Shown: piece by piece, positions 18,160-27,619 of the stretch
How the letters are laid out: each line of letters starts with the position of its first letter
Numbering within the stretch: the stretch's first letter is position 1
Assembly: GCF_003384935.1 (NCBI RefSeq)
Contig: NZ_QTTQ01000011.1
Location: 427,784 to 491,783 of the forward strand
Length of the DNA: 64,000 nt
From: Lutibacter oceani
GTDB lineage: Bacteria; Bacteroidota; Bacteroidia; Flavobacteriales; Flavobacteriaceae
Reading direction: 5' to 3'
The notes under the pieces: model-generated
Told to the model about the DNA's origin: nothing
Database searches by the model: none
What the model saw: the letters and a program-made list of their open reading frames with translations, nothing else
Made by a program: the position numbers and the translations under genes

Positions 18160-19209
18160 TTAAATTATTAACATCGCATCTCCATACGAGTAAAATTTGT
18201 ATCCTTCTTTAACGGCTTCATCATACGCTTCCATTAAAAAATCGTATCCTGCAAAAGCTGCAGCCATCATCATTAATGTAGATTTTGGAGTATGAAAATT
18301 AGTAATCATACAATTTGCAATACTAAAATCATACGGTGGAAAAATAAATTTATTTGTCCAACCATTAAAAGAATTTAAGTGATTATCTGAAGAAACTGAA
18401 CTTTCTACAGCTCTCATTACAGTTGTACCAACTGCACAAACTCGCCTTTTAGAATCTATCGCTTTATTAACAATTTCAACTGTTTCATCTGGAATAATTG
18501 CCTGCTCAGAATCCATTTTATGCTTCGATAAATCTTCAACTTCAACTGCACTAAAAGTACCTAAACCAACATGTAAAGTAACTTCAGCAAAATCAACACC
18601 TTTAATTTCTAAACGTTTCATTAAATGTTTAGAGAAATGTAAGCCTGCAGTTGGTGCAGCTACTGCTCCTTCATGCTTTGCATAAATAGTTTGGTAACGT
18701 TCTTCATCATCTTCATTAACTTCTCTTTTTATATATTTTGGAAGTGGTGTTTCTCCTAATTCCTCTAATTTCTTTCTAAATTCTTCATAAGAACCGTCAT
18801 ATAAAAAACGTAGTGTTCTTCCTCTTGAAGTTGTATTGTCAATTACCTCTGCAACTAAACTCTCATCATCACCAAAAAATAATTTATTCCCAATTCTAAT
18901 TTTTCTTGCTGGATCAACTAAAACATCCCACAATCTACTTTCTGCATTTAATTCTCTTAACAAGAAAACCTCTATTCTTGCTCCAGTTTTTTCCTTTTCA
19001 CCATACATACGAGCAGGAAAAACTTTTGTATTGTTCAAAATCATTAAATCTCCTTCATCAAAATAATTGATTAAATCTTTAAATTGTTTATGCTCAATCG
19101 TTTTTTCTTTTCTATTCAATACCATTAAACGTGATTCATCTCTATGCTCGGCTGGATATTCTGCTAATAAATCTTCTGGTAATTCGAATTTAAAATGTGA
19201 TAATTTCAT
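18160..19209 (-). CDS. queA: S-adenosylmethionine:tRNA ribosyltransferase-isomerase
   Basis: This 349-aa enzyme transfers and isomerises the ribosyl group of SAM onto preQ1 in tRNA, making epoxyqueuosine. Family signatures are visible: N-terminal [49 protein letters not shown] and [13 protein letters not shown]. Length is typical. It has its own well-formed promoter and stands alone. Queuosine synthesis genes such as tgt are not in the window. Confidence 0.96.
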   Translation of the reverse strand: MKLSHFKFELPEDLLAEYPAEHRDESRLMVLNRKEKTIEHKQFKDLINYFDEGDLMILNNTKVFPARMYGEKEKTGARIEVFLLRELNAESRLWDVLVDPARKIRIGNKLFFGDDESLVAEVIDNTTSRGRTLRFLYDGSYEEFRKKLEELGETPLPKYIKREVNEDDEERYQTIYAKHEGAVAAPTAGLHFSKHLMKRLEIKGVDFAEVTLHVGLGTFSAVEVEDLSKHKMDSEQAIIPDETVEIVNKAIDSKRRVCAVGTTVMRAVESSVSSDNHLNSFNGWTNKFIFPPYDFSIANCMITNFHTPKSTLMMMAAAFAGYDFLMEAYDEAVKEGYKFYSYGDAMLII

Positions 19210-19317
19210 ATAATATTTTTATTTTTTTTAGCGTTACAAGAAAACAATTCTTAATTTATTTAATTAATATAAAAATTTAAGTTACGTGTTTCTTGCACTT
19301 CTTTTATTGAATGAGCG

Positions 19318-19349
19318 CAAATATACAACATCGGCATAGGCGTTGTCAA
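19318..19349 (-). promoter_or_regulatory. Promoter for queA
   Basis: On the minus strand, TTGACA (its TTG at 19347-19349) is followed after 21 nt by TATATTTG (19318-19325). This matches the Bacteroidota -33 TTG / -7 TAnnTTTG pattern and is the clearest pair in the window. Confidence 0.75.
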
Positions 19350-19382
19350 GTGATTTGCAATAAAACTTTGTATTTTAGATTT

Positions 19383-20597
19383 TTAAGTAGTTACTTTTTT
19401 AAAATCTTCCCAAAAAGTGGGGTACGATTTTGAAACCACATTAGCTTCCTCAATTATAATTGATGTCTTTAATGCCAAAGGTGCAAATGCCATTGCCATT
19501 CTATGATCATCATAAGTAGCTATACTAACATTTTCTTTTATTTTTTTTGAAGATTTTAAGTGCAGTGTTTCATTTGTTATGAATACTTCACCACCTAATT
19601 TTTCAATTTCATTTTTAAGTGCAACTAACCGATCCGTTTCTTTAATTTTTAACGTATGAAGTCCTGTTAGGTAACATTCCATTCCTAAGCCAAAACAAGT
19701 AACCACAATTGTTTGTGCAATATCCGGAGCACCAATTAAATTTAAATTCATCAATTTTGAAGCATTTAAATTTCCTGTATTCTTTAATAAAATTGAATGT
19801 TCTTTAAAACTAGTATCAACACCTAAATTTTTATAAATTGAAGCTAAAACAGCATCGCCCTGCAAGCTTGCTTTTTTATATGCTGAAAGTTTTATTTCAG
19901 AGTTAGGACTTAAAGCACATAAACTATAATAGTATGATGCCGAACTCCAGTCAGATTCTACAATTACAGTTTTGTCTTCAATTATTGGTTTTGGATGAAT
20001 TGAAATACTATCACCATCCCAAGTTAAATCTACTCCTAATTCTGCCAATAATGTTAATGTCATTTTTATATATGGCACCGAAGTTATTTCACCCTTAAAC
20101 TTTAATTGCAAACCATTTTTTAGGGTTGGAGCAATTAATAACAATGCTGAAATATATTGACTACTAATATTCCCATCAATTTCAACAAAATCTTTAGTTA
20201 ATTTTTTTCCTTCAATACTTAATGGCGGATATCCATCTTTTTCTAAATAATCAATTTTTGCTCCTAAATCTCTTAAAGCATCTACCAAAATTTTTATGGG
20301 TCTATTTTTCATTCTATGGGAACCCGTTAATACAATTTTAGCGTTTTCTTTTACAGAAAAATATGCCGTTAAAAATCGCATTGCTGTTCCTGCATGACCA
20401 ATATTAATTTCATTTCCAGTACTTTCCAACGCTTTTTGCATTAACCTAGAATCATCTGAATTTGAAACATTTTCTATTTTTAAATTTGGATAAAACTGTT
20501 GTAAAACCAATAACCTGTTCGATTCACTTTTTGAACCAGTAATTTTAATATCTCCTTTAACAGTTTTAATTATTTTATGTATTTTCAAAGATTCCAT
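19383..20597 (-). CDS. aroA: 3-phosphoshikimate 1-carboxyvinyltransferase (EPSP synthase)
   Basis: This 404-aa shikimate-pathway enzyme joins PEP to shikimate-3-phosphate. Visible signatures are ITGSKSESNRLLVL, NIGHAGTAMRFLTAYF, LTGSHRMKNRPIKILVDALR, GNISSQYISALLLIAP, KETDRLVALKNEIEKLG and YDDHRMAMAFAPLAL. The protein is slightly shorter than the E. coli enzyme (427 aa), as usual in Bacteroidota. It is divergent from the BNR-repeat protein gene. Confidence 0.95.
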   Translation of the reverse strand: MESLKIHKIIKTVKGDIKITGSKSESNRLLVLQQFYPNLKIENVSNSDDSRLMQKALESTGNEINIGHAGTAMRFLTAYFSVKENAKIVLTGSHRMKNRPIKILVDALRDLGAKIDYLEKDGYPPLSIEGKKLTKDFVEIDGNISSQYISALLLIAPTLKNGLQLKFKGEITSVPYIKMTLTLLAELGVDLTWDGDSISIHPKPIIEDKTVIVESDWSSASYYYSLCALSPNSEIKLSAYKKASLQGDAVLASIYKNLGVDTSFKEHSILLKNTGNLNASKLMNLNLIGAPDIAQTIVVTCFGLGMECYLTGLHTLKIKETDRLVALKNEIEKLGGEVFITNETLHLKSSKKIKENVSIATYDDHRMAMAFAPLALKTSIIIEEANVVSKSYPTFWEDFKKVTT

Positions 20598-20680
20598 CCT
20601 ATGTTTAATTAGTAGCTTAAAATAAAAATATTTTTAATAGATTTACTATTCATTTTTTTACAATCAATTTTCCAAACATC

Positions 20681-23600
20681 ATGAAAAAATATTTATTAGT
20701 AGTTAGTTGTCTATTTTTTATTTCAGCCCACAAAGTTAATGCACAAAAAATAGTATCCAAATTTAGTGAAGAATATTACAAATCTATTGAATGGCGTAAT
20801 ATTGGGCCTTTTAGAGGTGGCAGAAGTGCTGCTGTTACTGGTATTCCAAATAAAGCAAATTTATATTATTTTGGTGCAACCGGTGGTGGTGTGTGGAAAA
20901 CCACTGATGCCGGTAATACTTGGAGCAACATTTCTGATGGTTATTTTGGAGGTTCTGTAGGTGCAGTTGCAGTTAGTGAATATGATAATAATGTTATTTA
21001 TGTTGGGAATGGTGAAGTAACTGTTAGAGGAAACGTTTCTTCTGGTGATGGTATGTGGAAATCTGTAAATGGAGGTAAAACTTGGCAACATATTGGATTA
21101 AAAAACTCACGCCACATTCCGAGGGTTAGAATTCATCCTAAAAATCCAGATATCGTTTTTGCAGCAGTTTTAGGTGATCTTTACAAATCTTCTGATGAAA
21201 GAGGTGTATATAAATCTACTGATGGTGGAAATTCTTGGAAAAAAGTTTTATTTACAAATGCTGACGCTGGTGCAGTAGACCTTATAATTGACCCAAATAA
21301 TTCTCGTATTTTATATGCATCTACTTGGAATGTAAGAAGAACTCCTTACAGTTTATCTAGTGGTGGTGACGGTTCTGCTATTTGGAAAAGTACTGACGAA
21401 GGAGAAACTTGGACAAATATTTCTACAAATAGTGGGTTACCTAAAGGAATTTGGGGAATTAGCGGAATTACGGTTTCCCCTGTAAATTCAGATATTGTTT
21501 GGGCTTTAATTGAAAATAAAGATGGTGGAATTTACAAATCTACTGATGCTGGAGAAACCTGGAAATTAATTAACAGTGAACGAAAATTACGTCAACGTGC
21601 TTGGTATTATACGCGTATTTATGCTGACACACAAGATGAAAATACTATGTACGTAATGAATGTTCAATACCATCAGTCTAAAGATGGTGGAAAAACGTTT
21701 AAAACATTTAATGCTCCTCATGGAGATCATCATGATTTATGGATTGCACCTGAAGATAACCAACGTATGATTATTGCTGATGATGGTGGTGCTCAAATAA
21801 GTTTTGATGCTGGTGAAAATTGGAGCACTATGATGAATCAACCAACTGCACAATTTTATAGAGTAGTAACTGATAATCATTTTCCTTATAGGATTTATGG
21901 GGCACAGCAGGATAATTCAACTATAAGAATTTCACACAGAACAGATGGAAGATCTATAGGAGAAAGTGATTGGGAAGGAACCGCCGGTGGAGAAAGTGCA
22001 CATATTGCTGTTGATCCATTAAACGATGATATTGTTTATGGTGGTAGCTATGGTGGGTTACTTACCCGAGTTAATCATAAAACAGGAGAACAAAGAGCTA
22101 TAAATGTTTGGCCAGATGACCCAATGGGACACGGTGCTGAAGATTTTAAATATCGTTTCCAATGGAATTATCCAATCTTCTTTTCTCCACACAATAAAAA
22201 GAAATTGTATACAACCTCTAATCACGTTCATGTAACTTATAATGAAGGTCAATCTTTTGAAGTTATTAGTCCTGATTTAACAAGAAATGATCCAAAAACG
22301 TTAAAATCATCTGGAGGTCCAATTACAAAAGACAATACCGGTGTTGAATATTATGGAACTATTTTTGCAGCAACCGAATCTCCTTTTGAAAAAGGCGTGA
22401 TTTGGACTGGTTCAGATGATGGCTTGGTTCATATTACAACTGACGGAGGGAAAAATTGGAAAAATGTTACGCCTAAAAAAATGCCAGAATGGATGATGAT
22501 TAATTGTATTGAAGTTGATCCGTTTACTGCTGGAGGTGCTTATATTGTTGGAACACGCTATAAATTAGGTGATTATTCGCCTTATATTTATAAAACGGAA
22601 GACTACGGTAAAACTTGGAAATTATTAACTAATGGAATCGCTTCAGAACATTTTACACGTGCTTTACGTTCAGACCCTAAAAGAAAAGGGCTTTTATATG
22701 CTGGAACAGAAAAAGGTATGTATGTTAGTTTTGATGATGGAAATAACTGGAGTCCTTTTCAATTAAATTTACCAATTGTTCCAATAACTGATTTAACTAT
22801 TAAAAATAATAATTTAATTGCTGCAACTCAAGGGCGTTCTTTTTGGATTATTGATGATTTAACACCTTTACATCAAATTAATGAATCTTTAGTTTCTAAT
22901 GGCACATTCTTATACAAACCAATGGATAGCTACAGAATGGGTGGTAGTGGAAGAGCATCTAAAACTGCTGGTCAAAATCATCCTGGAGGAGTATTAATAA
23001 ACTACTTTATTAAAAATGTTGAAGAAAATGACACTATTAGTCTTTCATTTTTTGAAAACACAGGTAAACACATTAAAACATTTTCTACAAAACCTGATAC
23101 TGAACAAAAAGAAGAAAAATTAAAGGTTAAAAAAGGTGCCAATCAATTTAACTGGAACATGCAATATCCTGATGCTGAAAAAGTAAAAGGAATGATTTTA
23201 TGGTGGGCATCTTTAAGAGGTCCAAAAGCATTGCCTGGAGATTATATTGTTAAATTAAGTAAAAATGGAAAAGCCACTTCAGAACAAACATTCACTTTAA
23301 TAAAAGACCCTAGAAGTTCTGCTTCAAATGAAGATTTACAAGAACAGTTTAATTTTATTATTGAAATTCAGGAAAAATTGACTGAAACTCATAAAGCTCT
23401 TAAAAATATAACTAAAATAAAAGGGCAAATAAAACAGTTAAAATCATCTATAACTGATAATATGAAAAATAAGGAAATTATTGAACTGGCTGATAAAATT
23501 GTAAAGGATTTAACAAAACATGAAAATGAATTGTACCAAACAAAAAGCAAAAGTAACCAGGATCCATTAAATTTTCCAATAAAACTAAATAACAAATTAG

Positions 23601-23788
23601 CTCATTTAAATTCATTAAGTTCTATTGGAGATTTTAAACCTACAGATCAATCTATTGAATTTAAAAATGAAGTAGTTAAATTAATTGATAATGAATTAGA
23701 GAAAGTTTATTCAATTTTTGAAAATGATATAAAACAACTTAATAAAAAGGTAAAACAAAGTGATATTGAATTGATTAATTTGGATTAA
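20681..23788 (+). CDS. Secreted BNR/Asp-box repeat protein (Vps10/sortilin-like glycosyl hydrolase fold)
   Basis: This 1035-aa protein has a signal peptide (about residues 1-21, ending VNAQ). It carries many Asp-box repeats of the form S-x-D-x-G-x-T/S-W, for example KTTDAGNTW, KSTDGGNSW, KSTDEGETW and KSTDAGETW, which form beta-propellers of the sortilin/Vps10 type. The stretch GDHHDLWIAPEDNQRMI and a C-terminal charged helical region (about 850-1035) match large Bacteroidota proteins annotated as 'WD40/YVTN/BNR-like glycosyl hydrolase'. No catalytic site can be assigned. It is likely extracellular or outer-membrane associated. It stands alone. Confidence 0.85.
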   Translation: MKKYLLVVSCLFFISAHKVNAQKIVSKFSEEYYKSIEWRNIGPFRGGRSAAVTGIPNKANLYYFGATGGGVWKTTDAGNTWSNISDGYFGGSVGAVAVSEYDNNVIYVGNGEVTVRGNVSSGDGMWKSVNGGKTWQHIGLKNSRHIPRVRIHPKNPDIVFAAVLGDLYKSSDERGVYKSTDGGNSWKKVLFTNADAGAVDLIIDPNNSRILYASTWNVRRTPYSLSSGGDGSAIWKSTDEGETWTNISTNSGLPKGIWGISGITVSPVNSDIVWALIENKDGGIYKSTDAGETWKLINSERKLRQRAWYYTRIYADTQDENTMYVMNVQYHQSKDGGKTFKTFNAPHGDHHDLWIAPEDNQRMIIADDGGAQISFDAGENWSTMMNQPTAQFYRVVTDNHFPYRIYGAQQDNSTIRISHRTDGRSIGESDWEGTAGGESAHIAVDPLNDDIVYGGSYGGLLTRVNHKTGEQRAINVWPDDPMGHGAEDFKYRFQWNYPIFFSPHNKKKLYTTSNHVHVTYNEGQSFEVISPDLTRNDPKTLKSSGGPITKDNTGVEYYGTIFAATESPFEKGVIWTGSDDGLVHITTDGGKNWKNVTPKKMPEWMMINCIEVDPFTAGGAYIVGTRYKLGDYSPYIYKTEDYGKTWKLLTNGIASEHFTRALRSDPKRKGLLYAGTEKGMYVSFDDGNNWSPFQLNLPIVPITDLTIKNNNLIAATQGRSFWIIDDLTPLHQINESLVSNGTFLYKPMDSYRMGGSGRASKTAGQNHPGGVLINYFIKNVEENDTISLSFFENTGKHIKTFSTKPDTEQKEEKLKVKKGANQFNWNMQYPDAEKVKGMILWWASLRGPKALPGDYIVKLSKNGKATSEQTFTLIKDPRSSASNEDLQEQFNFIIEIQEKLTETHKALKNITKIKGQIKQLKSSITDNMKNKEIIELADKIVKDLTKHENELYQTKSKSNQDPLNFPIKLNNKLAHLNSLSSIGDFKPTDQSIEFKNEVVKLIDNELEKVYSIFENDIKQLNKKVKQSDIELINLD

Positions 23789-23799
23789 AAAATAAAGAG

Positions 23800-23923
23800 G
23801 CTGTTTAAAAAGTTAAATTTCGTCATGCTGAATTCACATAAGGTTCTCATAATGTTGCCTTTAATTATAATGAGATACTGAAATAAATTCAGCATGACGC
23901 GTTTTTCAGACTCCTTAAACAGC
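23800..23923. repeat. Nested inverted-repeat element, copy B
   Basis: An outer repeat GCTGTTTAA / TTAAACAGC encloses a perfect 14-bp arm pair CGTCATGCTGAATT / AATTCAGCATGACG and inner TCTCAT / ATGAGA. It has the same design and almost the same length as copy A (18014-18136), sharing the interior phrase CATAATG. It lies between convergent genes and could also act as a transcription terminator. Confidence 0.75.
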
Positions 23924-23935
23924 TAATTTTATAGA

Positions 23936-24175
23936 TTATTTTTTTATAAACTTATAATAACCCGCCATAAAAACTCCATAAATAACTGAAAGACCAACCA
24001 GTTTTTTAATAAAGAATTTCCACTTTCCATCAGAAAAAACATGTTCAATCATAATTGAAAAACTTAAATTTTTTAAGATTGAAAACCCTATTTCAAGCAC
24101 AGAAACAATAACAATCATAATCAATCCAAATCTAAGTGCTAAACTAAAAAAGGACTGTTCCTTATATTGATTCAT
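23936..24175 (-). CDS. Small membrane protein (79 aa)
   Basis: This 79-aa protein has two hydrophobic segments (about residues 10-30 and 55-74) linked by a polar stretch. Its start codon directly follows the stop of the upstream pyrophosphohydrolase gene, so it is probably co-transcribed and coupled. No known motif is recognised. It looks conserved in character (good codon use, clear membrane topology), but no function can be assigned. Confidence 0.65.
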   Translation of the reverse strand: MNQYKEQSFFSLALRFGLIMIVIVSVLEIGFSILKNLSFSIMIEHVFSDGKWKFFIKKLVGLSVIYGVFMAGYYKFIKK

Positions 24176-24502
24176 TTATTTCAATTTTTTGTTATTATGA
24201 TGACGATCGTGATCACGTTCAGTTTTTATATCCATTTTTTTATCAAATGCAGCTTGTAAATCAATTCCTGTCTGATTGGCTAAACACAAAACAACAAAAA
24301 CAACATCGGCTAATTCTTCCCCTAAATCTTTATTTTTATCACTTTCCTTTTCACTTTGCTCTCCATAACGTCTTGCAATAATTCGGGCAACTTCTCCAAC
24401 TTCCTCAGTTAATTGTGCCATATTAGTTAATTCATTAAAATAACGGACACCGTGTTCTTTAATCCAGTTATCTACAATTAACTGTGCGCTTTTTAAATCC
24501 AT
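24176..24502 (-). CDS. MazG-like nucleotide pyrophosphohydrolase
   Basis: This 108-aa all-alpha NTP pyrophosphatase matches the single-domain MazG-like/dUTPase superfamily. The metal-binding acidic residues appear as EEVGEVARII (about 30-39) and GEELADVVFVVLCLAN (about 62-77). Such proteins hydrolyse (d)NTPs or damaged nucleotides to monophosphates. The next gene downstream is a small membrane protein with no intergenic gap. Its substrate is unknown. Confidence 0.88.
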   Translation of the reverse strand: MDLKSAQLIVDNWIKEHGVRYFNELTNMAQLTEEVGEVARIIARRYGEQSEKESDKNKDLGEELADVVFVVLCLANQTGIDLQAAFDKKMDIKTERDHDRHHNNKKLK

Positions 24503-24679
24503 TTCTTATTATTTTTATTGAATTATCAAAGATAATGAAGTTCTTAGAATATTAAACTTGTTCTTTTCAAAAGAAGGCTTCTTCAAATTATAAATAATAC
24601 AACATACTAGTTTTAACGTTCTATTTGTAATCTTGAGGTGAAATTACTATGGTAAATAGCGATGATGTTAATTTTTATT

Positions 24680-25312
24680 TTATTTCAAATATTTTAAAAA
24701 TTCATATCGAGGTATTTCATTTGCACCTAAACTTGCTAAATGATTGTTATAAACCTGACAGTCAATAAGATTATAGTTTTCTTTTTCCAATTTATGAACC
24801 AAATAAATAAAAGCAATTTTTGATGCATTACTAACCTTACTAAACATACTTTCACCACAAAAAACACTTCCTAAATCTATTCCATACAACCCACCAACTA
24901 GTTTATCTTTTTCCCAAACTTCAACAGATTTTGCTATTCCTTTTTTATGTAATTTAATATAAGCCTCTTGCATTTCATCAGTTATCCAAGTTCCAACTTC
25001 TCCATTTCTTTTAATATTTTTACAATTTGAAATAACTGCTTCAAAATTTTGATTAAAAGTGACTCTAAATTCTTTTTTACGAATTAACTGCCTCATACTT
25101 TTTGAAATTTTTAAATCTTTTGGAAATAAAACCATACGAGGATGCGGACTATACCAAATTATTGGTTCTCCTTGATTATACCAAGGAAATATTCCACTTT
25201 TATAAGCTAACAATAATCTTTCAGCAGATAAATCTCCCCCAATTGCTAACAAGCCATCTTCATTAGCTAAATGCACTGGCGGAAAAATTAAATCTTTTGA
25301 AAGTAGATACAT
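24680..25312 (-). CDS. aat: Leucyl/phenylalanyl-tRNA–protein transferase
   Basis: This 210-aa enzyme adds Leu or Phe to proteins with N-terminal Lys or Arg, marking them for ClpAP (N-degron pathway). Signatures include GLLAIGGDLSAERLLLAYK, GIFPWYNQGEPIIWYSPHPR and GLYGIDLGSVFCGESMFS. Length is normal. A TATATTTG promoter lies just upstream and a perfect hairpin follows the neighbouring DUF3127 gene. The 177 bp on its 3' side (24503-24679) show no gene or strong structure. Confidence 0.95.
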   Translation of the reverse strand: MYLLSKDLIFPPVHLANEDGLLAIGGDLSAERLLLAYKSGIFPWYNQGEPIIWYSPHPRMVLFPKDLKISKSMRQLIRKKEFRVTFNQNFEAVISNCKNIKRNGEVGTWITDEMQEAYIKLHKKGIAKSVEVWEKDKLVGGLYGIDLGSVFCGESMFSKVSNASKIAFIYLVHKLEKENYNLIDCQVYNNHLASLGANEIPRYEFLKYLK

Positions 25313-25329
25313 TTAAGTATTATTTATTG

Positions 25330-25337
25330 CAAATATA
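25330..25337 (-). promoter_or_regulatory. -7 promoter element (TATATTTG) for aat
   Basis: The minus strand reads TATATTTG, 17 nt upstream of the aat start codon, giving a short leader. Confidence 0.6.
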
Positions 25338-25344
25338 ATTAAAC

Positions 25345-25378
25345 AAAAAAGAGAAAAACTTTCGTTTTTCTCTTTTTT
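25345..25378. terminator. Intrinsic terminator between the DUF3127 gene and aat
   Basis: A perfect 15-bp stem (AAAAAAGAGAAAAAC / GTTTTTCTCTTTTTT) encloses the loop TTTC. On the minus strand it ends the DUF3127 gene just before the aat promoter. Confidence 0.85.
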
Positions 25379-25396
25379 AATATTGTTTAAATTTCC

Positions 25397-25771
25397 TTAA
25401 AAAGGTAAGTCATCTGGTTCGTTATCATCAGTTTCAGAAATAGTTTCTAAATTATCTAAAGGTGCCATTGGTGGAATTTCAGAAGAACCTTCAGCTTGTG
25501 CAGCTTCAATTCTCCATCCTTGAATTGCGTTAAAATATTTAGCAACTCCTTCAGGATTAATCCATTCTCTACCTCTTAAATTTATTGACACTTTTACATC
25601 TTGCCCTACTTGATAGCTATTTAATAAATCACATTTATCCTGCACAAATTCAACAAGTAGCATTTGCGGATATTGTTCATTTGTAGTTACTACTAATTCT
25701 CTTTTTCTAAAACCACTAGCTCCAAACGTCTGAGTTTCGTTTATCAGTTTAATTTTTCCTGTAATTTCCAT
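25397..25771 (-). CDS. DUF3127 domain-containing protein
   Basis: This 124-aa protein matches the Bacteroidota DUF3127 family: MEITGKIKLINETQTFGASG, KRELVVTTNEQYPQMLLVEF and DVKVSINLRGREWINPEG. The pattern suggests an OB-fold similar to single-strand DNA-binding or PriB-like proteins. An acidic, disordered C-terminal tail (about 95-124, ending DNEPDDLPF) strongly resembles the tip of SSB proteins (DDIPF). The SSB-like role is inference from that tail and the fold pattern. Confidence 0.88.
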   Translation of the reverse strand: MEITGKIKLINETQTFGASGFRKRELVVTTNEQYPQMLLVEFVQDKCDLLNSYQVGQDVKVSINLRGREWINPEGVAKYFNAIQGWRIEAAQAEGSSEIPPMAPLDNLETISETDDNEPDDLPF

Positions 25772-25839
25772 ATTTCAAATTATTTCATTAATTGTGCTTT
25801 TAAACACAAATTCTATCATTTATTCTATTATCTATTTCA

Positions 25840-25847
25840 CAAATGTA
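25840..25847 (-). promoter_or_regulatory. -7 promoter element (TACATTTG) for the DUF3127 gene
   Basis: The minus strand reads TACATTTG, about 68 nt upstream of the start codon. Confidence 0.6.
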
Positions 25848-25985
25848 ATTTTTTTAACACAGCAAAACCAAAATATTACTTATGATATTTTGCAAACTTA
25901 TTAACATCAGTTTTTATTTATTCATTTTAATATTTGCGCATTCATAATAAGGTAGCAAAATTTCTGTTATATACAACATATATTC

Positions 25986-25993
25986 TATATTTG
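25986..25993 (+). promoter_or_regulatory. -7 promoter element (TATATTTG) abutting the histidine kinase start
   Basis: TATATTTG ends only four bases before the ATG at 25998. If used, the transcript would begin at or next to the start codon, making the mRNA nearly leaderless. Confidence 0.55.
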
Positions 25994-25997
25994 AATA

Positions 25998-27146
25998 ATG
26001 GCTTCATATAAAAATGCACAAATAATACGCTGGGCTGTAATAATAACTTCATTTATTATAGTTGCACTTATTTTGTGGAATACCTACGATTTTTTTCAGA
26101 AGTTTAAAAACGAAGAACGTGCTAAAATGGAAATTTTAGCTGGTGCTTTTGAACGCTTTAGTACTTACGATTTAAACGCTGATTTTTCTTTGGAAGACAA
26201 AATTATTGGGAAAAACAATAACATTCCAATGATTATTACTAACGAAAAAGACAGCATTACTTTATGGGCAAATTTAGATTCTCTTAAAACAATAAAAACC
26301 AATTATTTAAAACAACAACTGGCTATTATGAAAAGTCAGAATAATCCTTTAATAGTAAGCCATAAGAGAGGAAACACAAAACAATTTATTTATTATAGAG
26401 ATTCCGATTTATTAACAAAACTAAAGTATTATCCTGTTGCCCTAATTCTTATATTAATACTTTTTGCAAGTGTAATTTATTTATTTTTTAAATCTAACAA
26501 AGTTGCAGACCAAAATAAACTTTGGACAGGAATGGCGCGTGAAACTGCTCATCAAATTGGAACACCTTTATCTTCCTTATTAGGTTGGATTGAAATTTTA
26601 AGATTAGAAAATACTGATGAAAATACCGTACAAGAAATTGAAAACGATGTAAATAGGTTAAATATAATTGCTGAACGGTTTTCAAAAATAGGCTCTATTC
26701 CTGTACTTAAAAAGCACAATATAGTTGAAGCTACAAGTAATTCATTCGACTACTTAAAATCAAGAAGTTCTAAACAGGTTATTTTTAATTTTAAAACTGT
26801 TAAACCTGAAATATTTATCCAAATAAATCTTCAACTTTTTAGTTGGGTTATTGAAAATTTAGTTAAAAATGCAATTGACTCTATGGAAGGAAAAGGTGAA
26901 ATATACCTTTCTATAACAGAAGATGATAAAAATGTGTTAATTACAATTACTGATACAGGTAAAGGAATTCCAAAAAATTTACAACATAAAATATTTTCTC
27001 CAGGTTTTACAACAAAAAAACGCGGTTGGGGATTGGGCTTATCCTTAGCAAAACGTATTATTGAAAATTACCACAATGGCAAAATATCAGTACTAAAATC
27101 TGAAATAGGTAAAGGAACTACTTTTGCAATTCAACTGAAAAAATAA
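25998..27146 (+). CDS. Membrane sensor histidine kinase (orphan)
   Basis: This 382-aa kinase has two membrane segments (about 12-30 and 145-165) flanking an extracytoplasmic sensor of about 110 residues with no recognised fold. The HisKA-like H box is ARETAHQIGTPLSSL with phosphoacceptor His185. The catalytic domain shows the N box (ENLVKNAIDSM), G1 (DTGKGIP) and G2 (GWGLGLSLAKRI). There is no HAMP domain and no adjacent response regulator, so its partner lies elsewhere. A consensus -7 element sits right against the start codon. Confidence 0.9.
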   Translation: MASYKNAQIIRWAVIITSFIIVALILWNTYDFFQKFKNEERAKMEILAGAFERFSTYDLNADFSLEDKIIGKNNNIPMIITNEKDSITLWANLDSLKTIKTNYLKQQLAIMKSQNNPLIVSHKRGNTKQFIYYRDSDLLTKLKYYPVALILILILFASVIYLFFKSNKVADQNKLWTGMARETAHQIGTPLSSLLGWIEILRLENTDENTVQEIENDVNRLNIIAERFSKIGSIPVLKKHNIVEATSNSFDYLKSRSSKQVIFNFKTVKPEIFIQINLQLFSWVIENLVKNAIDSMEGKGEIYLSITEDDKNVLITITDTGKGIPKNLQHKIFSPGFTTKKRGWGLGLSLAKRIIENYHNGKISVLKSEIGKGTTFAIQLKK

Positions 27147-27148
27147 TA

Positions 27149-27538
27149 TTATAAATTCTCAGAAATTGCTTTTGCAACAACTTCAAACTCTTGGGAATCA
27201 AGTTTTACTTTTTTATTAAACTGAATATCTTCCATTTTTTGCAAAGGAATTAAATGTACGTGCACATGCGGCACTTCTAAACCAATTACAGCCATTCCTA
27301 TGCGCTCACAAGAAACTACTTTTTCTAATGCTTTGGCAATTTTTCTAGAGTAACTAAACAACCCATTATAAAGAGCTTCATCTAAATCAAAAAGTTTATT
27401 TACTTCTTTTTTTGGAACCACCAAAGTATGTCCTTTTGCGTTCGGATTTATATCTAAAAAAGCATAAAAATCTTCATTTTCAGCAATTTTATATGATGGA
27501 ATTTCTCCATTAATTATTTTAGTAAATATAGAGCTCAT
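27149..27538 (-). CDS. HIT family hydrolase (HINT-like)
   Basis: This 129-aa histidine-triad protein has the active-site motif HVHVHLIP near residue 100 and N-terminal IFTKIINGEIPSYKI. HIT proteins hydrolyse adenosine phosphoramidates and similar nucleotide conjugates. It lies downstream of greA on the same strand, separated by a strong terminator hairpin. The stop codon lies 2 bp from the convergent histidine kinase. Confidence 0.92.
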   Translation of the reverse strand: MSSIFTKIINGEIPSYKIAENEDFYAFLDINPNAKGHTLVVPKKEVNKLFDLDEALYNGLFSYSRKIAKALEKVVSCERIGMAVIGLEVPHVHVHLIPLQKMEDIQFNKKVKLDSQEFEVVAKAISENL

Positions 27539-27562
27539 AATTTTGAATTTTAACCAAAAATA

Positions 27563-27600
27563 AAAAACCCTTTTCAGTTTAACAATTGAAAAGGGTTTTT
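27563..27600. terminator. Intrinsic terminator between greA and the HIT gene
   Basis: A 14-bp stem (AAAAACCCTTTTCA / TGAAAAGGGTTTTT) with a 10-base loop lies 20 bp downstream of the greA stop on the minus strand. Confidence 0.85.
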
Positions 27601-27619
27601 ATAAATTAATTTTTAATAT

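Noticed and set aside
24503..24679. Gap between the pyrophosphohydrolase and aat genes examined for small RNAs
   Set aside because: Only a short AAGAA/TTCTT palindrome near 24568 was seen, with no promoter or T-run.
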